DNA of 64,000 nucleotides, taken from NCBI RefSeq assembly GCF_013363975.1, contig NZ_JABWGN010000005.1, positions 1-64,000 on the forward strand, written 5' to 3'. The stretch's first letter is position 1; each line of letters begins with the position of its first letter. The DNA is from Nonomuraea montanisoli (GTDB taxonomy: Bacteria > Actinomycetota > Actinomycetes > Streptosporangiales > Streptosporangiaceae). Made by a program: the position numbers and the translations under genes. Positions 17,524 to 26,415 of the stretch are shown here, in pieces. The notes beneath the pieces were generated by a model that was not told the DNA's origin, searched no databases, and was given only the letters and a program-made list of their open reading frames with translations.

Positions 17524-19026
17524 TCAGTTCCAGGCGAGCATGCGCAGCGGGTCCTCCAGCATGGCGCCGACGTCGCGGAGGAACAGCGAGCCCAGCTCGC
17601 CGTCCACGATCCGGTGGTCGAACGACAGCGCCAGCGTGGTGACCTTGCGCACCGCCAGCTCGCCGTCCACCACCCAGGGCATGTCCCTGACCTGGCCGAA
17701 GGCGAGGATCGCGGCCTCACCCGGGTTGAGGATGGGGGTGCCCGTGTCGACGCCGAACACGCCCACGTTCGTGATCGTGAACGTGCCGCCCGCCATGTCG
17801 GCGGGCTGGGCGCGGCCGGCCCTGGCCGTCTCGGCCAGCTCGGTGAGCCGCCTGGCCAGGTCGGGCAGGGACAGCTCGTGGGCGTCCTTGACGTTGGGGA
17901 CCACGAGGCCGCGCGGGGTGGCGGCGGCGATGCCCAGGTTCACGTAGTGCTTGACCACGATCTCCTGGGCCTGCTCGTCCCAGGCCGAGTTGATCATCGG
18001 GTGACGCCGCGCGGCGACGAGCACCGCCTTGGCCACGAGGAGCAGCGGCGAGACCTTGACCTCGGCGAAGTCGGGCAGCTCCCGCAGCCGGCGGACCGCC
18101 GCCATCGTCTCGGTCACGTCCACCTGGAGGAACTCGGTGACGTGCGGAGCGGTGAAGGCGCTGGCCACCATGGCCTGGGCCGTCATCTTCCGCACGCCCT
18201 TGATCGGGATCCGCTCCTCGCGCTCCGCCGTCCGGGTCGTCGCGCGCTCCCCAGCCGGCGCGGCGGGCTGGGGGGATCGGGCGGCGGCGTGGACGTCGTC
18301 GCGGGTGATGGTGCCCTGCGGGCCGGAGCCGGTCAGCGTGGTCAGGTCCACGCCGAGGTCGCGGGCCAGCTTGCGCACCGGCGGCTTGGCGAGCACCGCC
18401 ACCCGGCCGGGCGCGCCCGCCGGAGCACCTGCGAGGGCGGCCGGAGCGGGCGTGGCGGGAACGGGCGCGGACGCCACGGCTGCGGGCTGCGCCGGCACCG
18501 CCTGGGCGGCTGCCGCGCGTTGCGCGCCGGCGGGGGCGGCGGGGGCGGCGGCCGGGGAGGACTTGCGGGGGCGGCGCTTGGTGGCGCCGGTCTTCACCCC
18601 GTAGCCGACCAGGACCGCCTGGCGCTCCTCCTTGGGCGCCGGGCTGCCGTGGACGCCCGGCTCGACGGCGCCCTCCGCGGGCGGCCGCGGCACCATGTCG
18701 TCGGCCAGCGCCTCGCCACGGCCGGGCGCCTCGTCCGCGCCGGACGCGGCCTGCCCGGTCGGGGCCTGCGCGGGCGATCCGCCTTCCTCGGCCGTGTCCA
18801 CGGCGATGATGGCCACGCCGACGTCCACCGTCTGCCCCGCCTCGGCCATCAGGCCGGCGACCACCCCGTCCCACGGGATCGGCAGCTCGACGATCGACTT
18901 GGCCGTCTCGATCTCGACGACGATCTGGTTGACCTTGACCGCGTCGCCTTCCTTGACGTGCCAGCGGACGATCTCCGCCTCGGTCAGCCCTTCGCCGACG
19001 TCGGGGAGCTTGAACTCACGTCGCAT
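17524..19026 (-). CDS. bkdC: dihydrolipoamide acyltransferase (E2) of a branched-chain 2-oxoacid dehydrogenase
   Basis: A 500-residue E2 core protein that transfers the acyl group from lipoyl to CoA. Domain order: lipoyl domain 1-78 with lipoylated Lys43 (ETAKSIVEL), a long Ala/Pro-rich linker, the peripheral subunit-binding domain about 213-250 (KPPVRKLARDLGVDL ... TITRDDV), a second linker and the catalytic domain about 275-500 with His471 and Asp475 in FDHRIVDGE. A single lipoyl domain and operon order alpha-beta-E2 fit the branched-chain enzyme of actinomycetes, although pyruvate activity cannot be excluded. It supplies acyl-CoA starters for branched fatty acids. The gap to E1beta is 16 bases. 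Confidence 0.87.
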   Translation of the reverse strand: MRREFKLPDVGEGLTEAEIVRWHVKEGDAVKVNQIVVEIETAKSIVELPIPWDGVVAGLMAEAGQTVDVGVAIIAVDTAEEGGSPAQAPTGQAASGADEAPGRGEALADDMVPRPPAEGAVEPGVHGSPAPKEERQAVLVGYGVKTGATKRRPRKSSPAAAPAAPAGAQRAAAAQAVPAQPAAVASAPVPATPAPAALAGAPAGAPGRVAVLAKPPVRKLARDLGVDLTTLTGSGPQGTITRDDVHAAARSPQPAAPAGERATTRTAEREERIPIKGVRKMTAQAMVASAFTAPHVTEFLQVDVTETMAAVRRLRELPDFAEVKVSPLLLVAKAVLVAARRHPMINSAWDEQAQEIVVKHYVNLGIAAATPRGLVVPNVKDAHELSLPDLARRLTELAETARAGRAQPADMAGGTFTITNVGVFGVDTGTPILNPGEAAILAFGQVRDMPWVVDGELAVRKVTTLALSFDHRIVDGELGSLFLRDVGAMLEDPLRMLAWN

Positions 19027-19042
19027 GAAAACGAGTCCCCTC

Positions 19043-20023
19043 TCAGAAGCCGAAGGAGCGGTCGACGGCGTCGAGCACCCTGTCCAGGTCGGGCAGGTAG
19101 TGCTCCTCCAGCTTGGACGGGGGGTACGGGGTGGAGAAGCCGCCGACGCGCAGCACCGGCGCCTCCAGGTGGTAGAAGCACTGCTCGGTGATCCGGGCCG
19201 CCAGCTCGGCGCCGAACCCGCTGTTGACCGGCGCCTCGTGCACCACCACGACCCGGCCCGTGCGGCGGACGGAGTCCATGACGAGCGGGGTGTCGAGCGG
19301 GTTGAGCGAGCGCAGGTCGATGACCTCCAGGGACCTGCCGTCGTCCTCGGCCGCCTTCGCGGCCTCCAGGCAGGTCTTGACCATCGGCCCGTACGCGACG
19401 AGCGTGGCGTCGGTGCCCGGGCGGACGACCTTGCCCTTGTCCAGCGGGGTCCACCAGCCGGTGTCGGCGGTGTCGATGTCGGCCTTCTCCCAGTAGCGGC
19501 GCTTGGGCTCGAAGAAGATGACCGGGTCGTCGCTGCGGATGGCCTGCTGGATCATCGTGTACGCGTCGGCGGGGTTGGAGCAGGCGACCACGCGCAGGCC
19601 GGCGGTGTGGGTGAAGTACGCCTCGGGCGACTCGCTGTGGTGCTCGACCGCGCCGATGCCGCCGCCGCAGGGGATGCGGACGACCACGGGCAGCTTGATC
19701 GCGCCGAGCGAGCGCATCGGCATCTTGGCGAGCTGGGTGATGATCTGGTCGGCCGCGGGGAAGACGAAGCCGTCGAACTGGATCTCGCACACCGGCCGGT
19801 AGCCGCGCAGCGCGAGGCCGATGGCGGTGCCGATGATGCCCGACTCGGCGAGCGGGGTGTCGATGACCCGGTCCTCGCCGAAGTCCTTCTGCAGGCCGTC
19901 GGTGACGCGGAAGACGCCGCCGAGCTTGCCGACGTCCTCGCCCATGATGAGGACCTTGGGGTCGTCCTCCATGGCCTTGCGCATGCCCTCGTTGAGCGCC
20001 TTGGACAGGCTCAGGATCGTCAT
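19043..20023 (-). CDS. bkdB: 2-oxoacid dehydrogenase E1 beta subunit
   Basis: A 326-residue subunit of the thiamine-diphosphate E1 heterotetramer. Typical motifs are MGEDVGKLGGVFRVTDGLQ, RVIDTPLAESGIIGTAIGLAL, EIQFDGFVFPAADQI and GIGAVEHHSESPEAYF, where the His residues line the active site, and DLRSLNPLDTPLVMDSV in the transketolase C-terminal domain. The ATG is fixed by a four-base ATGA overlap with the E1alpha stop; the open frame upstream of it is a shadow of E1alpha. Confidence 0.9.
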   Translation of the reverse strand: MTILSLSKALNEGMRKAMEDDPKVLIMGEDVGKLGGVFRVTDGLQKDFGEDRVIDTPLAESGIIGTAIGLALRGYRPVCEIQFDGFVFPAADQIITQLAKMPMRSLGAIKLPVVVRIPCGGGIGAVEHHSESPEAYFTHTAGLRVVACSNPADAYTMIQQAIRSDDPVIFFEPKRRYWEKADIDTADTGWWTPLDKGKVVRPGTDATLVAYGPMVKTCLEAAKAAEDDGRSLEVIDLRSLNPLDTPLVMDSVRRTGRVVVVHEAPVNSGFGAELAARITEQCFYHLEAPVLRVGGFSTPYPPSKLEEHYLPDLDRVLDAVDRSFGF

Positions 20024-21114
20024 CGCTGCTCGAAGCCCTCCAGGTAGGCGGCGTACTGGGCGCGCTCCTCGTCGATCAGCGGATGGGGCTCCGCGTAGAC
20101 GTGGTCGAAGATGTCGAGCGGCGCGGGGTCGGGCATGGCCAGGCAGCGCCTGCGCAGGTCGGCGCCGAGCTGCTCGGCCTCGGCCTCGACGGAGTCGAAG
20201 AACGCCTGGTCGGCCAGCTCGTTCTTGAACAGGTACGACTTGACCCGCTCGATGGGGTCCTTGAGCTTCCACGCCTCCAGCTCGCTGGCGACCCGGTAGC
20301 GGGTGGGGTCGTCGGTGGTGGTGTGGGCGCCCATCCGGTACGTGTACGCCTCGATCAGGGTCGGGCCCTGGCCCTCGCGGGCGTTCTTGAGCGCCTGCCG
20401 GGTGACCGCCAGGCAGGCGAAGACGTCGTTGCCGTCGACGCGGATGCCGGGGAAGCCGAAGCCGGAGGCCCGCCGGTAGAGGGGGATGCGGGTCTGCTTC
20501 TCCAGCGGCTCGGAGATCGCCCACTGGTTGTTCTGGCAGAAGAACACGATCGGCGCGTTGAAGACGCTGGCCCAGATGAACGACTCGTTGACGTCGCCCT
20601 GGGAGGTGGCGCCGTCGCCGAAGTAGGCGATGGTGGCCGAGGGCGCGTCGTCGCGCTGGACGCCCATGGCGTAGCCGACCGCGTGCAGGGTCTGGCTGCC
20701 GATGACGATCGTGTACAGGTGGAAGTTGTGCTCCCTGGGGTCCCAGCCCCCGTGGTTGACGCCCCGGAACAGGCCGAGCAGCTTGACCGGATCGACGTCG
20801 CGGCACCAGGCGACGCCGTGCTCCCGGTAGGTCGGGAAGGCCATGTCGGCGTCGGTCAGGGCACGGCCGGAACCGATCTGGGCCGCCTCCTGGCCGAGCA
20901 GCGAGGCCCAGATGCCGAGCTCGCCCTGGCGTTGCAGGGCGACGGCCTCCAGGTCGATGCGCCGGACGAGCACCAGGTCGCGGTAGAGCGACCTGACCTC
21001 TTCGGGCTTGAGGTCGATGTCGTAGTCGGGGTGCTCAACGCGCTCACCCTCCGGGGTGAGGAGCTGGACGAGCTCCGGAGGTGCTGCGGCACCACGAGAG
21101 GCGTCGGCGGTCAC
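20020..21114 (-). CDS. bkdA: 2-oxoacid dehydrogenase E1 alpha subunit (branched-chain or pyruvate)
   Basis: A 364-residue E1alpha. The thiamine diphosphate motif runs from GDGATSQGD to NNQWA, with the family phosphorylation-loop region YRMGAHTTTDDPTRYR. It decarboxylates the 2-oxoacid and reduces acyl-lipoate on E2. Automated naming often calls this group pdhA; the operon and sequence favour branched-chain substrates. The GTG start at 21114 is chosen because AGGAG lies six bases upstream; an upstream ATG at 21210 would add 32 low-complexity residues. First gene of the E1alpha-E1beta-E2 operon and divergent from purS. Confidence 0.87.
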   Translation of the reverse strand: MTADASRGAAAPPELVQLLTPEGERVEHPDYDIDLKPEEVRSLYRDLVLVRRIDLEAVALQRQGELGIWASLLGQEAAQIGSGRALTDADMAFPTYREHGVAWCRDVDPVKLLGLFRGVNHGGWDPREHNFHLYTIVIGSQTLHAVGYAMGVQRDDAPSATIAYFGDGATSQGDVNESFIWASVFNAPIVFFCQNNQWAISEPLEKQTRIPLYRRASGFGFPGIRVDGNDVFACLAVTRQALKNAREGQGPTLIEAYTYRMGAHTTTDDPTRYRVASELEAWKLKDPIERVKSYLFKNELADQAFFDSVEAEAEQLGADLRRRCLAMPDPAPLDIFDHVYAEPHPLIDEERAQYAAYLEGFEQR

Positions 21115-21338
21115 GTGCCACTCCTGTGCGGTCGGGGCCAGTTTGGGCGGGATTGCCACCTCATGCCGGCCTTGTGAGCGTCGGACCATGTGGTGGTGGT
21201 TCGTACGCATGTGGGGACATCGTGGCAGACGTCACAGCCCTCCGCGCAAGCCCCATGCACTTCCCCGTTCCCGTTGTACCGTCTGCCACACGCGCCGGTA
21301 GGCTGGCTTTCCCAACCCGCCGTACCAGGAGGAACGCA

Positions 21339-21584
21339 GTGGCGCGCGTCATCGTAGACGTCATGCTGAAGCCGGAGATTCTCGACCCCCAGGGCCAGGC
21401 GATCGCCCGCGCACTGCCCCGCCTGGGCTTCTCCGGGGTGTCGGAGGTGCGCCAGGGCAAGCGCTTCGAGATCGAGCTGGACGGCCCGGCCGACGAGACG
21501 GCGCTGGCAGAGGTCCGTAAGATGGCCGAGACGCTGCTCGCCAACACCGTGATCGAGGACTACAGCGTCCGGGTTGAGGGCTAG
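21339..21584 (+). CDS. purS: phosphoribosylformylglycinamidine synthase subunit PurS
   Basis: An 81-residue protein that bridges PurQ and PurL in the FGAR amidotransferase of purine synthesis. It starts VARVIVDVMLKPEILDPQG and continues GFSGVSEVRQGKRFEIEL. The GTG is preceded at six bases by a strong AGGAGGAA (21327-21334). TTGTAC (21274-21279) and TAGGCT (21299-21304) may be the promoter, though a 19-base spacer is long. Unusually, an RsbW-like ATPase gene separates it from purQ. Confidence 0.92.
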   Translation: MARVIVDVMLKPEILDPQGQAIARALPRLGFSGVSEVRQGKRFEIELDGPADETALAEVRKMAETLLANTVIEDYSVRVEG

Positions 21585-21633
21585 ACATCACATTTGGTGG
21601 CCGGATTTCCCCTTGGGGGCTTAAAGCCGGGTT

Positions 21634-21663
21634 CGGGCGTGCCACAATGCCACGGGCGTGCCA
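21634..21663 (+). repeat. 11-bp direct repeats upstream of the ATPase gene
   Basis: CGGGCGTGCCA occurs at 21634-21644 and 21653-21663, an exact direct repeat 19 bases apart. It lies between purS and the ATPase gene in a locally AT-richer stretch. It could be a binding site for a regulator that prefers direct repeats; none is assigned. Confidence 0.55.
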
Positions 21664-21691
21664 ACAGTAAATAACAACAGCGTGATTTTGC

Positions 21692-21718
21692 GGTTAGCCC
21701 CGTTTTCACGGGGAAACC
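21692..21718 (+). other. hairpin in the 5' region of the ATPase gene
   Basis: CCCCGT (21698-21703) and ACGGGG (21708-21713) form a perfect six-base stem with a TTTC loop; GGTT (21692-21695) and AACC (21715-21718) extend it past a small bulge. It lies 37 bases before the GTG start and could be an attenuator-like or terminator element for purS read-through. Confidence 0.4.
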
Positions 21719-21754
21719 TACTCCAGGTGACATTCCGGAGCCCGGAGGAGTCCG

Positions 21755-22192
21755 GTGGATATTGAGTTCTCGTTGGCACTGCCCCGGGATGCGATCGGCA
21801 TACCGATGGTGAGGCGGGTGCTCGGAGACGCGATGCGCTCGCTCAGCGTGAGCGAGACCTGCATCTCCGACATGCTGCTCGCCGTCTCCGAGGCGTGCTC
21901 CAACGCCGTACGGCACGGCGGTCCGGGCAACCGGTACGAAGTGAGCGCGGCGATCGGCTACGGCCGCTGCGACGTGCGCGTGGCAGACAACGGCGGCGGC
22001 CTCCCCTCCATGCCGCTGCACTTCCCTCCCTCCGACACCGAGAACGGCCGGGGGCTGCTCATCATGCGCTCCGTGGTCGACGAGATCTCCTTCGGCGTCA
22101 CTCCCGGCCGGGGCACCACGGTCCACCTGCGCAAGCTGCTGTCCTGGGACGACGAGGCCGAGGCCCGTCCCCGCGAGCTCGCCGCCGTCTGA
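21755..22192 (+). CDS. RsbW/SpoIIAB-like ATP-binding protein (putative anti-sigma kinase)
   Basis: A 145-residue GHKL ATPase. The N-box is SEACSNAVRHG, G1 is VADNGGGLPS and G2 is ENGRGLLIMRSV. Proteins of this size in actinomycetes act as serine kinases/anti-sigma switches on anti-sigma antagonists, or as unattached regulators; no STAS partner or sigma gene is nearby. GTG start with GGAGGAG four bases upstream. It is flanked by purS and purQ on the same strand, with 170 and 134 base gaps, so it probably has its own promoter region with repeats. Confidence 0.82.
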   Translation: MDIEFSLALPRDAIGIPMVRRVLGDAMRSLSVSETCISDMLLAVSEACSNAVRHGGPGNRYEVSAAIGYGRCDVRVADNGGGLPSMPLHFPPSDTENGRGLLIMRSVVDEISFGVTPGRGTTVHLRKLLSWDDEAEARPRELAAV

Positions 22193-22326
22193 CCGCCCGC
22201 GCGACCCTCCGGCGCATGCCCGGCGAGGAACATCCGGCCGCACCCGATAACCTGGGGTGAGCCGCCCCCGTACACCCTTGAGAGACGGTGGCGCGCGTGC
22301 GCATTCCTCAGAAGGGGACGACTGTC

Positions 22327-23003
22327 ATGAGCGCTGCCCGTGTGGGCGTAGTCACGTTTCCAGGAACTCTCGACGACCAGGACGCCGCCAAAGCCGTGCA
22401 CCTCGTGGGCGCGCAGGCGGTTCCGCTGTGGCACGCCGACCACGACCTGAAGGGGGTCGACGCGGTGTTCCTGCCGGGCGGCTTCTCCTACGGCGACTAC
22501 CTCCGCTGCGGCGCGATCTCCCGGTTCGCGCCGCTCATGGACGAGCTCATCCCGGCCGCCCGCGCCGGGCTGCCCGTGCTCGGCACCTGCAACGGCTTCC
22601 AGATCCTCTGCGAGGCCCACCTGCTGCCGGGCGCGCTGACCCGCAACGCCTCGCTCCACTACGTGTGCCGCGACCAGCCGCTGCGCGTCGAGCAGAACGC
22701 CACCGCCTGGACGTCGGCCTTCGGCCAGGGCCAGGAGATCGTGCTGCCGATCAAGCACGGCGAGGGCCGCTACGTCGCCTCCGCCGACACGATCGCCGAG
22801 CTGGAGGCCACCGGCCGGGTGGCCCTGCGCTACGTCGGCAACCCGAACGGCTCGACCAACGACATCGCCGGCATCACCAACGAGGCGGGCAACGTGGTCG
22901 GCATCATGCCGCACCCCGAGCACGCGGTCGAGGAACTCGTCGGCGCCCCCAGCACCGACGGCCTCGGCTTCTTCACCTCCATCCTCAAGAAGCTGGTCAA
23001 CGC

Positions 23004-23007
<4 letters not shown>
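22327..23007 (+). CDS. purQ: phosphoribosylformylglycinamidine synthase glutaminase subunit PurQ
   Basis: A 226-residue class I glutamine amidotransferase delivering ammonia to PurL. The triad is Cys88 (GTCNGFQ), His196 and Glu198 (MPHPEHAVE). The family opening [17 protein letters not shown] supports the ATG at 22327, preceded by AGAAGGGGA; the frame is open upstream to GTG codons but without family match. Overlaps purL by ATGA, implying coupled translation. Confidence 0.94.
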
Positions 23008-25322
<2,315 letters not shown>

Positions 25323-25339
25323 GGTCTGTGACGTGGTGA

Positions 25340-25367
25340 GGGCCGGTACGGTGCGCCGTACCGGCCC
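25340..25367. terminator. strong bidirectional terminator between purL and the collagen-like gene
   Basis: GGGCCGGTACGG (25340-25351) and CCGTACCGGCCC (25356-25367) form a perfect 12-base stem with a four-base loop. It lies 17 bases after the purL stop and 12 bases past the stop of the convergent gene. There is no U-tract. Confidence 0.75.
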
Positions 25368-25379
25368 TTCGCCGTCTGG

Positions 25380-26189
25380 TCAGGAGGTCTTCTTGAGGCA
25401 GACGACGTAGACGCTGCCGGCGCTGCCGCCGCCGGAGAAGTCCTTGTCGTTGTCGTTGGCCTTGGTCGCGGTCACCGACCAGCCGTTGCCGCTCGGCATG
25501 CTCGACAGGGGCCGGTAGCTCTGGTTGAGGCTGAAGCCGCCGCCGGTGACCAGCTCGCCGGTGCCGCAGGAGACGGAGCCGGAGCCGCCGCTGAGCGTGG
25601 CGCTCTTGGTGTAGCTCGTGTAGGTGGCGCCGTCCTTGCCGTTGACGCCGTCCTTGCCGTCCTTGCCGGGGAGGCCGTTCTTCCCGTCCTGACCGTCCTG
25701 ACCATCCTTGCCGGGGAGACCGGGCTTGCCGTCCTTGCCGTCCTCGCCGTCCTTGCCGGGCTTACCGGGCAGGCCGTCCTTGCCGTCCTTGCCGTCGACG
25801 CCGTTCTTCCCGTTGAGCCCGTCCTTGCCGTCCTCACCGTTCTTGCCGTTGAGGCCGTCCTTGCCATCCTTGCCGGGCAGGCCCTGCGGACCGCGGGGAC
25901 CCTGGGGGCCGGTGTCGCCCTTCGGGCCCTGAGCGCCGGTGTCACCCTTCGTGCCCTCCGTGACCGTGGTGGTCGAGGTGCCGCCGCCGATCACCATCTG
26001 GATCTCGGTCTTCCGGCACGGGGTGGAGGGGTTGACGATGCGGGCGTACCGCGACTTCTTGTTGACGCACGCGTACACCTCGCCGCCGGACGAGGCAGTG
26101 GCGACGCCACCGACGGCGAGGAGCGACAGCGCGAGCGCTCCGACAGTGGCGAGCGTGAGCGTGCGCCCACCGCGAACCTTCATAGCCAC
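25380..26189 (-). CDS. secreted collagen-like Gly-X-Y repeat protein
   Basis: A 269-residue exported protein. A signal peptide covers about 1-33 (TLTLATVGALALSLLAVGGVATA). A short head (36-78) has Cys41 and Cys58. Residues 79-186 are 36 uninterrupted Gly-X-Y triplets, eleven of them GKD with GLP, GLN and GKN. A C-terminal domain of about 83 residues with two Cys ends GSVYVVCLKKTS. Such repeats can form a collagen-like triple helix; the C-terminal domain may trimerise it (inference). No sortase motif is present. The GTG at 26189 is chosen because GGAAGG lies six bases upstream. Confidence 0.85.
   Translation of the reverse strand: MAMKVRGGRTLTLATVGALALSLLAVGGVATASSGGEVYACVNKKSRYARIVNPSTPCRKTEIQMVIGGGTSTTTVTEGTKGDTGAQGPKGDTGPQGPRGPQGLPGKDGKDGLNGKNGEDGKDGLNGKNGVDGKDGKDGLPGKPGKDGEDGKDGKPGLPGKDGQDGQDGKNGLPGKDGKDGVNGKDGATYTSYTKSATLSGGSGSVSCGTGELVTGGGFSLNQSYRPLSSMPSGNGWSVTATKANDNDKDFSGGGSAGSVYVVCLKKTS
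25632..25955 (-). repeat. Gly-X-Y coding repeat
   Basis: These 324 bases encode the 36 collagen-like triplets. The nine-base period is visible as recurring GGCAAGGAC/GGCAAGAAC-type units on the minus strand. It is protein-coding, not a CRISPR or intergenic repeat. Confidence 0.9.
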
Positions 26190-26281
26190 GGCTTTCCTTC
26201 CAAAGAACTGTTGCTCGTGTTGAGCATGAGGTTCACGTTTCAACCGTTCCAGGGGATGACAGCCACTACATAACGTGTTCA

Positions 26282-26386
26282 TCACGACACATTTCGTGAC
26301 TCGGGTCGCTGACACGACTTGACCCGTCAAGATGATCGGCTCCGCGTAAAAGGACGCACTCGACGGAGGCGCCCCCGATGGATAAT
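26282..26386. promoter_or_regulatory. palindromes and -10 between the collagen-like and cyclase genes
   Basis: TCACGA-N6-TCGTGA (26282-26299) and CTTGAC-CC-GTCAAG (26318-26331) are perfect inverted repeats in the 226-base divergent region. GATAAT (26381-26386) is a good -10 for the cyclase gene, although no convincing -35 is placed at 17 bases. A Crp-family regulator is encoded 2.1 kb downstream, but these repeats are not the classic TGTGA-N6-TCACA. Confidence 0.45.
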
Positions 26387-26415
26387 CGGGTCAGCCCACG
26401 CGACGGAGGATGACC

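Noticed and set aside
20024-20806. N-terminal extension of E1beta
   Set aside because: Arg/Pro-rich shadow of the E1alpha gene; the ATGA overlap at 20020-20023 fixes the real start.
25632-25955. Possible CRISPR or intergenic tandem repeat
   Set aside because: The nine-base periodicity encodes Gly-X-Y triplets inside an open frame with a signal peptide; there are no spacers.
26282-26299. Canonical Crp operator upstream of the cyclase gene
   Set aside because: The repeat is TCACGA-N6-TCGTGA, not TGTGA-N6-TCACA; kept only as an unassigned palindrome.
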